Part shown: one piece after another, positions 35,538-44,659 of the stretch
Layout of the letters: each line of letters begins with the position of its first letter
Numbering within the stretch: position 1 is the first letter of the stretch
Notes under the pieces: generated by a model
Database searches by the model: none
Told to the model about the DNA's origin: nothing
Seen by the model: only the letters and a program-made list of their open reading frames with translations
Made by a program: the position numbers and the translations under genes
Origin: Streptomyces cyaneochromogenes
GTDB taxonomy: Bacteria; Actinomycetota; Actinomycetes; Streptomycetales; Streptomycetaceae
DNA: 64,000 bases
Reading direction: 5' to 3'
Assembly: GCF_003963535.1 (NCBI RefSeq)
Contig: NZ_CP034539.1
Location: 806,001 to 870,000 of the forward strand

Positions 35538-35568
35538 TTGACTTCGAGAGCGCTCCAATTCGTAGCGT
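35538..35568 (+). promoter_or_regulatory. Promoter of a probably leaderless SDR transcript
   Basis: TTGACT, 19 bases, TAGCGT; the -10 ends 7 bases before the SDR ATG at 35576. There is no ribosome site before that ATG, so transcription probably begins at or next to the start codon. TCCAA...TTGGA (35554-35574) is an inverted repeat around the -10 and could be an operator. Confidence 0.55.
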
Positions 35569-35575
35569 TTTGGAC

Positions 35576-36538
35576 ATGAGCACTGCACAGCACAAGATCG
35601 GCTCCGGCTTCGGGGCCACCAGCACCGCCGACGACGTCCTCGCCGGCATCGACCTGACCGGGAAGCTCGCGATCGTCACCGGCGGCTACTCGGGCATCGG
35701 CCTGGAGACCACCCGGGCCCTCGCCGGGGCCGGCGCCCGCGTCGTCGTCCCCGCGCGGCGCCCGGAGGATGCCCGGGAGGCACTGGAGGGCGTGCCCGGC
35801 ATCGAGGTGGACGAGCTGGACCTCGCCGACCTGGAGAGTGTCCGCGGCTTCGCGGACCGGTTCCTCGACTCCGGCCGCACCGTCGACTTCGTCATCAACA
35901 GCGCCGGTGTCATGGCGTGCCCCGAGACGCGGGTCGGGCCCGGCTGGGAGGCCCAGTTCGCCATCAACCACCTCGGTCACTTCGCCCTGGTCAACCGGCT
36001 GTGGCCGGCCCTCGAACCCGGCGGCGCGCGGGTCGTCGCGGTCTCCTCCGGCGGACACCATCTGACCGGCGTGCGCTGGGACGACGTCCACTGGCAGCAG
36101 GGCTACGACAAGTGGGCGGCGTACGGGCAGGCCAAGACCGCGAACGTGCTGTTCGCCGTCCACCTGGACCGGCTCGCCGAGAGCGCCGGCGTCCGCGCCT
36201 TCGCCCTGCACCCCGGCGCCATCCTCACGCCGCTCCAGCGGCACATGGCGCAGGAGGAGATGGTGGAGCGCGGCTGGATCGACGAGAACGGCACCCCGCT
36301 CAACCCCGAGGGCTTCAAGAGCCCGCAGCAGGGCGCGGCCACGCAGATCTGGGCGGCGACCTCGCCCCAGCTGGCCGGTCTCGGCGGCGTGTACCTGGAG
36401 GACTGCGAGGTGGCCGAGCCCGCCCCGGCCGACGGTGCGATGCGCGGGGTGAAGGACTGGGCCGTCGACCCCGAGCAGGCGGCGCGCCTGTGGGAGCTGT
36501 CGGCGGAGCTGACGGGCGTGAACGCGTTCGCCTCGTAG
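35576..36538 (+). CDS. Short-chain dehydrogenase/reductase
   Basis: A 320-residue NAD(P)-dependent oxidoreductase of the WW-domain oxidoreductase/retinol dehydrogenase-like SDR group. TGGYSGIG (near residue 35) is the nucleotide motif, NSAGVM the NNAG-like block, and YGQAK the Tyr-Lys catalytic pair with Ser in VAVSSGG. The ATG at 35576 has no ribosome site and sits at the likely transcription start. Substrate unknown. Confidence 0.9.
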   Translation: MSTAQHKIGSGFGATSTADDVLAGIDLTGKLAIVTGGYSGIGLETTRALAGAGARVVVPARRPEDAREALEGVPGIEVDELDLADLESVRGFADRFLDSGRTVDFVINSAGVMACPETRVGPGWEAQFAINHLGHFALVNRLWPALEPGGARVVAVSSGGHHLTGVRWDDVHWQQGYDKWAAYGQAKTANVLFAVHLDRLAESAGVRAFALHPGAILTPLQRHMAQEEMVERGWIDENGTPLNPEGFKSPQQGAATQIWAATSPQLAGLGGVYLEDCEVAEPAPADGAMRGVKDWAVDPEQAARLWELSAELTGVNAFAS

Positions 36539-36617
36539 CGCGCCGCGTCCGGGGCGTGCGGGCATCTCGGGACGGGTACTCGGAGGCTCCCGTCCCACCG
36601 CGCGAGAGGAGCCGCAG

Positions 36618-37646
36618 GTGAGCAGCGAACCGGCGCACAGGGTCGTCGTCACCGGCGCCACGGGCAATGTCGGCACGAGCGTGGTGCGGCTCCTCTCGGA
36701 GGATCCCGAGGTCGGCTCCGTCCTGGGGCTGGCCCGCCGGATGCCCGACTGGTCGCCGCCGAAGACGGACTGGGCCACGGTCGATCTGGCCTCCGAGCAG
36801 GCCGATCCAACGGACCTCTTCGAGGGTGCGACCGCCGTCGTCCATCTGGCCTGGGCGTTCCAGCCCACGCACGATCCGGCGGTGACCTGGCGGACGACCG
36901 TGCTGGGCAGCATCCGCGTGTTCGAGGCGGTCGCCGCGGCGCGGGTGCCGACGCTGGTGCACGCCTCGTCGGTCGGCGCGTACTCGCCGGGGCCGAAGGA
37001 CCACGCCGTGGACGAGTCGTGGCCGACGCACGGCTGGCCCGACGCCGCGTACTGCCGGGAGAAGGCCTATCTGGAGCGGGCGCTGGACGCCTTCGACCGG
37101 GCCCACCCCAAGGTCCGGGTGGTGCGGATGCGGCCGGCCTTCCTGTTCAAGCGGGAGTCGGCGAGCGAGCAGCGCCGCATCTTCGGCGGCCGCTTCCTGC
37201 CGGGGCCGGCGGCGCGTCCCGACCTGCTGCCGTTCCTGCCGGACGTCCCGGGACTGCGGGTACAGGCCCTGCACACCGACGACGCGGCCAGGGCGTATCA
37301 GCTCGCCGTGAAGTCCGACGTCCGTGGGGCCTTCAACCTCGCCGCGGAACCACCGGTCGACGCGGAGCTGCTGGGCGGGATGCTCGGCGCCCGCCCGGTC
37401 CGGCTCCCGCGCACGGCGGCCCGCTCGGCGATCGCCGCCGCGTGGGGGCTGCATCTGCTGCCCGCCTCTCCGCATCTGTTCGACGCGGTCCTCCGGCTGC
37501 CGCTGATGGACTGCGCCCGCGCCCGTACGGAACTGGGCTGGCGCCCGGACCGCACGGCGACCGAGGTGCTGGAGGAGTTCCTGGACGGCCTCCGGCACGG
37601 CGCAGGCGCGCCGACCGAGCCGATGCGGGGCCGCAAAGTGGGCTGA
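36618..37646 (+). CDS. NAD-dependent epimerase/dehydratase-like extended SDR
   Basis: A 342-residue extended SDR. VVVTGATGNVGTSVV is the Rossmann motif, VHLAWAFQP the NAD-contact block, HASSVGAYSPG and YCREK the catalytic Ser/Thr and Tyr-Lys. It ends with the C-terminal substrate cap. The start is the GTG at 36618 after GAGGAG. It is 79 bases after the SDR gene and may share its transcript. Substrate could be a nucleotide sugar or a small ketone. Confidence 0.87.
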   Translation: MSSEPAHRVVVTGATGNVGTSVVRLLSEDPEVGSVLGLARRMPDWSPPKTDWATVDLASEQADPTDLFEGATAVVHLAWAFQPTHDPAVTWRTTVLGSIRVFEAVAAARVPTLVHASSVGAYSPGPKDHAVDESWPTHGWPDAAYCREKAYLERALDAFDRAHPKVRVVRMRPAFLFKRESASEQRRIFGGRFLPGPAARPDLLPFLPDVPGLRVQALHTDDAARAYQLAVKSDVRGAFNLAAEPPVDAELLGGMLGARPVRLPRTAARSAIAAAWGLHLLPASPHLFDAVLRLPLMDCARARTELGWRPDRTATEVLEEFLDGLRHGAGAPTEPMRGRKVG

Positions 37647-37731
37647 ACCGCAACGTGGGCTGACCCGCAGCGTGGCCTGCCCCCGGACCGAGCGGAGTCG
37701 AACCGGGCGACCCCCACCTGGCGGGCCTAGC

Positions 37732-37971
37732 TCAGCCGGACGGCTCCTGGGGTGCCGGATCCTCGGAAGGGGCCGTGCCCGACCGGGGCGCGCCCTGCCG
37801 GCCCGTGCCCGCCTCGTCCGTGTCGGGGACGTCGTCGGCTTCGGTGGCGTCGTCCACCGGCTCGACAGGCACCTCCCACGGGTCCTCGCCCGTGTCCGCC
37901 TGCTGGTCCGGCAGGTCCCGCGGTACGGGCTCGCCGGTCCGGTCCGGCGCCTCGCGACCGTTGTCGGCCAT
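37732..37971 (-). CDS. Small acidic disordered protein
   Basis: A 79-residue protein, about a quarter Asp and Glu with many Pro, Gly and Thr (DPWEVPVEPVDDATEADDV), and no predicted fold. Start at 37971 has a GGGAGG site 6 bases upstream. It is convergent with the epimerase and 62 bases downstream of the ROK gene. Function unknown. Confidence 0.65.
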   Translation of the reverse strand: MADNGREAPDRTGEPVPRDLPDQQADTGEDPWEVPVEPVDDATEADDVPDTDEAGTGRQGAPRSGTAPSEDPAPQEPSG

Positions 37972-38033
37972 GGTGCACCTCCCTGGCATCGTCCGAGCGT
38001 CCCGCGAGTACCGCCTGGCACACCGGCGAAACG

Positions 38034-39326
38034 TCAGGGCGCCACCCGCTCGGCGAGGGAGTCGCCCCGAGCGGAGGGCGGGCCCTCGGGCGCCGGCTCG
38101 GCACGTCGGCCGCCGCGCGCGAAGAAGTCGGCCAGCGGCAGGATCGCGGCGCCGACGGTGACCGCGTCCGGGCCGAGCCGGCCCAGGTCCACGGTGACCT
38201 TGCGGGCCGGATGCCGCAGGGCGTACGCGGCCGCGTGCCGGCGTACGGCGGGCAGGAACCGGGCGCCGAGCTGGAGACCCGCCCAGCCGCCGATCAGGAT
38301 GCGCTCGGGCTGGAAGAGGTTGATCAGGTCGGACAGGCCGGCGCCCACGTACTCCGCCGTCTCCTCCAGTACGGCGAGCGCCCCGGAGTCGGCCGACTCG
38401 CCCTCGGGCGGATACGCGCCGGCCAGCATCGCGGCCAGCGCGGTCTCCTCGTCGGCACCCTCCGGCACGCCCCCGCCGCCCTCCTCACGCCAGCGTTCCA
38501 GCAGCGCCTCCGCGCCGGCGTAGGCCTCCAGGCAGCCGAGCGCACCGCACCGGCAGCGGCGCCCCCGGACCCGTACCGTCAGATGGCCCCACTCGACCGC
38601 CCGCCCCTGCTCCACCTCGGGAGCGACCAGACAGGCGCCGACGCCGGAGCCGAAGAGCACGACGATCGCGCTGCGGGCGCCTCGTCCGCCGCCGAACCAC
38701 ATCTCGGCCTGGCCGAGGGTCCTGGCGCCGTTGTCGATGAAGTACGGGACGTCGTCCGGGAGTTGGGAGCCGTCGCGCAGGAGCCGCTCCAGCGGCACCG
38801 CGTCCCAGCCGATCGTCTGCCCGTGCACCACGGCACCGGTCCGCGGCGTGTGTTCGACGATCCCGGGGACACCGATCCCGACGCCGAGAAGCCGCTCGGG
38901 CCCGATGCCGGCGCCCTCGAGGACCTCGGCGACGCCGTCGCGCACATGGCCGACGATGCCGTCCACCTCGTACCGCGCCTGCGCCAAGGGCCGTTCGGCG
39001 CGGGCGAGTTCGGTGAGCGTCAGGTCGAACAGTCCGATCCGCACCCGGGTCTCGCCGACGTCGACGCCGATCATGTGGCCGCTGCCCGGAGCCACGCGCA
39101 GCAGGATGCGCGGGCGGCCGCCGTCGGAGTCGACGCTGCCGGCCTCCTCGACCAGGCCGTCGGCGATCAGCTCGGCGACGACGTTGCTGACGGAGCCGGA
39201 GCTGAGCCCGGTCGCCGGGCCGAGTTCGAAACGGCTGAGGGGGCCGTCGAAGTAGAGGCGCTGCAGCACGGCCGTGCGGTTGCCCCGCCTGAGGTCCCGT
39301 ACCGTGCGCCCGTTCCGCCCCGCCAT
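38034..39326 (-). CDS. ROK family transcriptional regulator (NagC/XylR type)
   Basis: A 430-residue regulator. Residues about 15-65 form the winged HTH (LYFDGPLSRFELGPATGLSSGSVSNVVAELIADGLVEE), followed by a ROK sugar-kinase-like fold with GVDVGETRVRIGLFDL, GVGIGVPGIVEH and the zinc-binding CRCGALGCLEAY with three Cys (consensus CxCGxxGCxE). Start is the ATG at 39326 with GGGAG upstream. Such proteins usually repress sugar operons; none is adjacent. Confidence 0.9.
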   Translation of the reverse strand: MAGRNGRTVRDLRRGNRTAVLQRLYFDGPLSRFELGPATGLSSGSVSNVVAELIADGLVEEAGSVDSDGGRPRILLRVAPGSGHMIGVDVGETRVRIGLFDLTLTELARAERPLAQARYEVDGIVGHVRDGVAEVLEGAGIGPERLLGVGIGVPGIVEHTPRTGAVVHGQTIGWDAVPLERLLRDGSQLPDDVPYFIDNGARTLGQAEMWFGGGRGARSAIVVLFGSGVGACLVAPEVEQGRAVEWGHLTVRVRGRRCRCGALGCLEAYAGAEALLERWREEGGGGVPEGADEETALAAMLAGAYPPEGESADSGALAVLEETAEYVGAGLSDLINLFQPERILIGGWAGLQLGARFLPAVRRHAAAYALRHPARKVTVDLGRLGPDAVTVGAAILPLADFFARGGRRAEPAPEGPPSARGDSLAERVAP

Positions 39327-39382
39327 GCGGCTCCCTTCGGACCAGCCCTGTTCCACCCCGTTCGAACCGTCCCCATTGTGAC

Positions 39383-40345
39383 CTACGACGTGAGGTCCTC
39401 GACCTCGGCCAGCCCCGCCACCAGCTCCGGCGCGACCGTCTCCCGCACCCAGCGCTCCTGGGCGGCGTCGGCGGCACGCGGGACCGTCTCCGTGAGCATG
39501 ATCAGGTAGAGGTAGCTGCGGTAGAGGGCCAGGCGCAGGCGGGCCGGTACGTCGAAGTCGGTCCGCCCTCCGGCCTCCCGGTAGCCCGCCAGGAACGCCT
39601 CGTCCTTCTTGATGTCCCCGAGCAGCGCCAGGGAGACGAAGTCGGCCAGGGGGTCGCCCCAGAACATGCGCTCGCCGTCGATGAGGCCGCCGATCCGGGC
39701 CTGTCCCGACGCACGGTCCACCAGGATGTTGCCCTGCCACAGATCGAAGTGGACCAGACGCGGGACGGTGACCTCGTCCAGCGCGTCGTAACCGGTCCGG
39801 AGCGTATGGGCGACGTTGTCCGCGGGGCGCGGCAGCCGGGCGCGGTAGCGGCGGGCGTCCTCCAGGACGGCGTCGAGCATTCCGGTGAACGCCGTGCGCC
39901 AGTCGGGGGCGAGCGGGCCGAGGGCGCCGGACGGATAGCCGAAGCCCGGCCCGGTGATGGTGTGCAGGCGGGCGACCTGACGGCCCAGCTCCGTGCGCAG
40001 GGCCGTCTGTTCGGTGGCGGTGAGCGAGCCGTTCCAGGGTTCGCCCGGGCAGGCGGTCATCAGCAGGTGGCTGCCGATGGCGACGACGTGCGGGGCCCGC
40101 ACGTCCGCCTTCGCGGCCGCGCGGTAGAACTCCGCCTCGGACACCAGGAGATCGCTCTCGTGGGTCAGGCCCGGGACGGTCGACGCGGGCGGCACCTTGA
40201 GCACGTACCGGCGGCCGTCGGTGAGGAGCAGTTCCTCGACCGTGTTGTAGGTGCCGCCGGACAGCGGGCGCAGGTGGGCGAGGTGTCCCGGCGGTATGCC
40301 CGCCGCGTCCAGGACCTGCCGGGCCCGTTCCCAGGAGTCCACCAC
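39383..40345 (-). CDS. Aminoglycoside phosphotransferase/choline kinase-like protein
   Basis: A 320-residue kinase-fold protein of the APH family. LKVPPA supplies the ATP-binding Lys. The catalytic loop reads VHFDLWQGNILV, with Asp, Asn and a Phe where HGDLHPGN is typical, and the metal-binding motif is GLIDGERMFWGDPLADF (ID-GE). It may phosphorylate an aminoglycoside, macrolide, choline or a metabolite such as a fructosamine; the substrate is undetermined. It begins 25 bases after the CYP102-type gene ends on the same strand. Confidence 0.85.
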   Translation of the reverse strand: MVDSWERARQVLDAAGIPPGHLAHLRPLSGGTYNTVEELLLTDGRRYVLKVPPASTVPGLTHESDLLVSEAEFYRAAAKADVRAPHVVAIGSHLLMTACPGEPWNGSLTATEQTALRTELGRQVARLHTITGPGFGYPSGALGPLAPDWRTAFTGMLDAVLEDARRYRARLPRPADNVAHTLRTGYDALDEVTVPRLVHFDLWQGNILVDRASGQARIGGLIDGERMFWGDPLADFVSLALLGDIKKDEAFLAGYREAGGRTDFDVPARLRLALYRSYLYLIMLTETVPRAADAAQERWVRETVAPELVAGLAEVEDLTS

Positions 40346-40370
40346 CGTGCGCCCACCCCTCCCCTGCCGG

Positions 40371-43300
40371 TCAGCCGGCCGCGTACACGTCCTCGACGTA
40401 GCGGCCGTCCGCGATCAGCCCGTCGAGCCACCGCCCGGCCACCGCGTCGTCGGCGCCCGGCGTGCGCTCCCGGTACAGCGTACGGAACGCCTCCCGCACG
40501 CCCGGCGCCATGCGCGAGCCGTCCCCGCAGACGTACACCCGGGCGCCCGCGCCGAGCAGTTCCCAGATCTCGTCGGCCTCGGCGGCGATGCGGTGCTGCA
40601 CGAAGGTCATGCCGCCTTGCGGGGCGGCGCTGAAGGCGGGGCGGAGCGATACGGCACCGGCGGCCTCGGCGGCGCGCAGTTCCCCGGCGTGCAGGAAGTC
40701 GGCGTCGGGGGCGTCGCAGCCGAAGTAGCAGAGGGCCGGGGCGAGTTCGGCGCCTGTGGCCAGGGCCGCCGTACGGTCGGCGATCGCGCCGCGGAAGGGG
40801 GCGAGGCCCGTGCCCGCCGCGACCATGACGACCGGGGTCGAGCCGTCGATCCGGAAGACCTCCCGGCACGGCTGGACGCGGGCGTACACCGTGTCGCCGG
40901 GCCGGACGGAGGTGAGGTATCCGGATCCGGTGCCCCGGTAGGTGCCCTTGCCGGAGCGTGCGGGGGCCTGGAGCAGGGAGATCATCAGGTCCGCGTGGCC
41001 GGGGTCGGCCGCCGGCGAGGAGGAGATGGAGTAGTGGCGGGGGCGCAGCGGGGTGAGCAGGTCGAGAAGCGTCGGCCAGTCCAGGGCGCCGCGCAGCGCC
41101 GGGAAGTCCTCGATCACCTCGACCAGGGTGCGTGGGTCGTCGGTCAGGTTCGCCAGCGCCATGCGCTCCGGCGGGCAGGGGTTGGCGGCGGCGAGGACGG
41201 AGAGCTGGGACGCGCTCGGACGCTCCTGCAACTCGACGTGGTGCGCGAGGAGTTGACGCACCGTCAAGGGCCGGTCCAGCGCGAGGCCGTCGCGGCGCGG
41301 GCGGGTGGCGCGGATGTCCAGGACGGTGTCGAGGTCCACGCCGAGTGAGGCGGCGGCGCGGTCGACGAGGTCGGGGGCGTTGGCGGGCAGGACGGTGAGG
41401 TGGTCGGCGGTGCGGTAGGTGACGCCGTCGGACAGGGCGACGCGGACGAGGCGCTTGCGGCGGGCGTGGCCGGGGGCGGTGAGGTCGTGCGCCTCGGTCA
41501 CCGTCATGGGGACGAGCCCGTGCCGTTCGGCGAGGGCGTCCAGGGGGCCTCCGGTCAGGGTGCGGACCTCGTAGGCCGCCGTGGGCTCGTCGATCCCGTC
41601 GGCCGCTGGCGCCTCCGGGTCGCCGTACTGCTCCAGGAGGGCCGTGCGGAGCCGGGCCGTGAAGTCCCGCACCGCGCCGGTCAGGTCGCCGGAGGCGTCG
41701 GCGGCGGCCCGGTCGAGGAGGCGGGTGGCGCCGAGTCCGGCGAGGCGGTCGTCGAAGCGGGTCGGGACGTGCTGGTAGGTGGCGGCCCAGTTGCGGTCGC
41801 CGACGCCGAGGACGGCGTAGGTGACGTCCGTCGCGTCGCCCGCCTCCTCCAGCCAGGCGGCGAAGGCGGTGGCGTCGTCGGTGGGGCGGCCGTTGTAGGA
41901 GGCGGCGGTGATCACGACCGGGCGGTCGGTGGGCAGGCCGCCGGCGTAGGCGTCGAGGGGCGCGACCTGTGTCTCGCAGCCGATCGCGGCGGCCTCGTCG
42001 GCGAGCCGGTCGGCGAAGTCGCGGCAGGTTCCGTAGTTGCTGCCGTGCAGGAACAGGGCGCTGGTGCCGGGGCGGACACGGGCGGGCAGGGCGGCCGTGT
42101 CGGTCACGGCTTCCGTGGTCGCGGGGGCGGCGCCGGGCAGCGGGGTGTGCAGGCGGTCGGCGGGGGTGCGCGGGGCCAGGGTGAGGGTGAAGCCGTCGGG
42201 CTTGAGGGTGAGGGTCTCCTTGACCGTGAGGCGGTAGTCGGCGTGGTCGCGCAGCCGGTAGCGGTGGACCAGCATCGCCAGCAGCATGGTCGCCTCGTGC
42301 AGCGCGAACTGCCGCCCGATGCAGGCGCGTTCACCGGTACCGAAGGGCTTGAAGGCGTGCACCGAGCGGGCCGCCTCGGCCTCCGGCGTGAAGCGGGTGG
42401 GGTCGAACAGCTCGGGATTGTCGCCCCAGACCGGCTGCCGGTGCAGCATCGGCGCGAGCACGGTGACGGACTGCCCGGCGCGCAGCGGGACCCGCCCGCC
42501 CAGCATCGTGTCCTGGAGGGCGTGGCGGCTGAAGGCGGCGGCCGTGGGCCACAGCCGCAGTGCCTCGTTGAGGACCTGGCGGGTGTAGGTCAGCTTGCCG
42601 ACCTCGTCGTACGTCGGCTCGGGGTCGGCCTGCCCGCCCCACAGCTCGTCGACCTCGCGCTGGACCAGTTGGAGTGCGGTCGGGTGCTTGGCGAGGTAGT
42701 ACAGCGCGAAGGACATCGCGCCGGAGGTCGTCTCGTGGCCGGCGATCAGGAAGGTGATGACCTGGTTGCGGATGTTGGCGGCGTCGAGGGTGGTGCCGTC
42801 GGCCGGGTGTTCGGCGCTGAGCATGAGCCCGAGCAGATCGTCGGCGGCGCGCTCGTCGGTGCCCGCACGGGAGGCGATGACGTCGTCGACGACCCGGGCG
42901 AGGTAGGCGGAGTCGTCCCGGAAGGCCGCGTCGGCCGCCGAGTGGTCCTCGCCCGGGACGCGGGCCAGGCGGTACATGCTCCACTCCAGGCAGCGGACCA
43001 TCGCCTCGACGAAGGGGTGGGGCTCGGCCCTCTCGAAGGAGCCGAAGTCGTAGCCGAAGCCGGCGAGGCCGATGGTGTCGAGGGTCATGCGGGTCATGTC
43101 GTCGGCGACGTCGACCGGCTGTCCGGCGCGGGCGTCGCGGTCCCAGGACGCGATGAGCCGCCGGGCCACCTTCACCATCACGGGGTGGTAGGTACGCATC
43201 GAGCCGAGCGCGAAGGCGGGCATGAGGATGTCGTGCGCCTTGGCCCAGTTCGGTTCGTCGTTGTACGCCGTGAACAGGCCGTCGGCGGCGAACTCGCGCA

Positions 43301-43550
43301 CGTTCTCCAGGGCGGGCCCGACGTGCTTGGCGAACCGCTTCTCGTCGGCGAGGTCGGCCACCAGGTCCAGGTCGGCGGTGAACAGCACGTCCCGCCCGTG
43401 CAGCCGCCGCACGAGCACCGGCCCGTGCTCCCGCATCAGGTCCATGACCTGCTGGATCGGGGTGCGGCCGGGGCCGACGGCGGTGATGTCGACGACGGGG
43501 ACGTCGGGGAGGGTGTCGGTGGTCTGCGGGTGCGGCGCGGTGGGGGGCAT
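40371..43550 (-). CDS. Self-sufficient cytochrome P450/NADPH reductase fusion (CYP102 type)
   Basis: A 1059-residue P450-reductase fusion related to BM3. P450 domain about 1-460: AGHETT at 270-275, ExxR E329-A-L-R332, heme loop FGTGERACIGRQ with Cys410. FMN-binding flavodoxin domain about 480-640, then FAD/NADPH reductase with RHYSISSSP (FAD), GTGLAPFRGAI and YVCGDG (NADPH). It would hydroxylate or epoxidise fatty acids with NADPH alone. Start at 43550. It is divergent from a PAS-LuxR regulator with a perfect palindrome between them. The phosphotransferase gene follows 25 bases on. Confidence 0.95.
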   Translation of the reverse strand: MPPTAPHPQTTDTLPDVPVVDITAVGPGRTPIQQVMDLMREHGPVLVRRLHGRDVLFTADLDLVADLADEKRFAKHVGPALENVREFAADGLFTAYNDEPNWAKAHDILMPAFALGSMRTYHPVMVKVARRLIASWDRDARAGQPVDVADDMTRMTLDTIGLAGFGYDFGSFERAEPHPFVEAMVRCLEWSMYRLARVPGEDHSAADAAFRDDSAYLARVVDDVIASRAGTDERAADDLLGLMLSAEHPADGTTLDAANIRNQVITFLIAGHETTSGAMSFALYYLAKHPTALQLVQREVDELWGGQADPEPTYDEVGKLTYTRQVLNEALRLWPTAAAFSRHALQDTMLGGRVPLRAGQSVTVLAPMLHRQPVWGDNPELFDPTRFTPEAEAARSVHAFKPFGTGERACIGRQFALHEATMLLAMLVHRYRLRDHADYRLTVKETLTLKPDGFTLTLAPRTPADRLHTPLPGAAPATTEAVTDTAALPARVRPGTSALFLHGSNYGTCRDFADRLADEAAAIGCETQVAPLDAYAGGLPTDRPVVITAASYNGRPTDDATAFAAWLEEAGDATDVTYAVLGVGDRNWAATYQHVPTRFDDRLAGLGATRLLDRAAADASGDLTGAVRDFTARLRTALLEQYGDPEAPAADGIDEPTAAYEVRTLTGGPLDALAERHGLVPMTVTEAHDLTAPGHARRKRLVRVALSDGVTYRTADHLTVLPANAPDLVDRAAASLGVDLDTVLDIRATRPRRDGLALDRPLTVRQLLAHHVELQERPSASQLSVLAAANPCPPERMALANLTDDPRTLVEVIEDFPALRGALDWPTLLDLLTPLRPRHYSISSSPAADPGHADLMISLLQAPARSGKGTYRGTGSGYLTSVRPGDTVYARVQPCREVFRIDGSTPVVMVAAGTGLAPFRGAIADRTAALATGAELAPALCYFGCDAPDADFLHAGELRAAEAAGAVSLRPAFSAAPQGGMTFVQHRIAAEADEIWELLGAGARVYVCGDGSRMAPGVREAFRTLYRERTPGADDAVAGRWLDGLIADGRYVEDVYAAG

Positions 43551-43629
43551 GGCGCGACAACTGCCTTTCGCGGTACGGGAGTACTGCGATCCAGCGTGAT
43601 CGACCTGCCCCGGCCACCCGCACCCCGGC

Positions 43630-43647
43630 ACTACATGATTATGTAGT
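43630..43647. promoter_or_regulatory. Palindrome between CYP102 and the PAS-LuxR regulator
   Basis: ACTACATGATTATGTAGT is a perfect inverted repeat (7-base arms, 4-base centre) in the 141-base gap between divergent genes. It is an AT-rich island in very GC-rich DNA. LuxR-type regulators usually bind such symmetric sites, and the adjacent regulator is the obvious candidate. Confidence 0.7.
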
Positions 43648-43691
43648 CCATGGAGGTACGTCGGCCTTGCGTCGAGTGACCGGAGGTGCTG

Positions 43692-44333
43692 GTGGACTGG
43701 TCCCGCCCGGAGGCCGTGGTGTGGCGCAACCGCGCCCTGCTGGTCTTCGACCGTGTCTCGGTGCCGGTCGCGGTCTGTGATGTGTACGGCGCGGTCCAGC
43801 TGGCCAATCCCGCGATGGCGGCGGAGTGCGGTACGACCCCGGGGCGGTTGCGCGGCAGGGACGTGTTGGAGCTGTTCCGGCCGCAGGAGACGACCCAGGT
43901 GGAGCGGATCGCCGAGGCGCTGCGGCTGCGGCACCGCTCGCGCTACCAGGTGTCGGTGCGCTGGCAGGCGCCCGACGGCGCGGAGCGCTACGGGGAGCTG
44001 ACGGCGGACCCGGTGAGCGACACCGTGGAGGACACGCCGGCGCTGCTGGTGATGCTCCGGGTCCTGGGCGAGCGCGAGGCCCGGGAGCGCAGGCCCGCCC
44101 AGGCTTCGCCGACGGAGGCACGCATCCTGGCGCTGCTCGCCGGAGGCGCCACCACCGCGCGGGCCGCCCGGGAGACCGGCCTCACGGTGGACGGCGTGAA
44201 CTACCACCTGCGACGCCTGTCGACCCGGTGGACCGCGGCGAACCGTACGGAACTGGTCGCCCGCGCCTATGCGCTGGGCGTGCTCGCCTGCGGGGTGTGG
44301 CCGCCGACGCCCACGGTTCCGGAGGCGGAGTAG
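43692..44333 (+). CDS. PAS-LuxR type regulator
   Basis: A 213-residue single-component regulator. The N-terminal PAS-like domain has VDWSRPEAVVWRNRALLVFDRVSVPVAVCDVYGAVQLANPAM; the C-terminal HTH at about 150-200 has ASPTEARILALLAGGATTARAARETGLTVDGVNYHLRRL, a LuxR/GerE-like HTH that departs from canonical consensus. Start is the GTG at 43692, with GGAGG 5 bases upstream; a GTG at 43686 overlaps that site. It is divergent from the CYP102 fusion and probably controls it. Confidence 0.85.
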   Translation: MDWSRPEAVVWRNRALLVFDRVSVPVAVCDVYGAVQLANPAMAAECGTTPGRLRGRDVLELFRPQETTQVERIAEALRLRHRSRYQVSVRWQAPDGAERYGELTADPVSDTVEDTPALLVMLRVLGEREARERRPAQASPTEARILALLAGGATTARAARETGLTVDGVNYHLRRLSTRWTAANRTELVARAYALGVLACGVWPPTPTVPEAE

Positions 44334-44659
44334 GCCGCGCGCTGCGCGCTTCGACAGGTCGGCGAAGCGCACGCCGGTGCGGCGCCCTGAAGGGGCCCGG
44401 GGCTGAATCAATATGCGGCTCCGCCGCGCGGGCGCGACCAGCCACGACGGTGCCGCGGACGAATGACGGCACAAGGCACTTCCAGCGGGGCGTCCCGCTC
44501 GTCCGGCTCTCCCAGCGCCGGCGGTCGCCGCCGGGGTGGGCGGTGACCCGACAAGGCCGAAATTCACTGGCTCCCCCTCAACTGGCTGCCTACCCTAGCT
44601 CTGAACCTAGTGCCTCTAGGTTTCACCGACCGACCGCCCACCAGCCCCTGGAGAGCCCC
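44334..44659. other. Intergenic region before the FBP gene, with a palindrome
   Basis: No gene in these 326 bases. At 44604-44622 AACCTAG and CTAGGTT form perfect 7-base arms around 5 bases, 38 bases before the FBP start. CTAG is rare in high-GC DNA, yet three occur within 30 bases here. A single-protein operator or -10 region is likely. Confidence 0.6.

Noticed and set aside
37725..37740. tRNA-like GCCTAGCTCAGCCGG
   Set aside because: Isolated D-arm resemblance with no cloverleaf; it lies at the end of the small acidic gene.
40371..44567. A longer 1398-residue P450-reductase
   Set aside because: Upstream of 43550 the frame crosses the divergent promoter and PAS-LuxR gene; the start at 43550 gives the normal CYP102 length.
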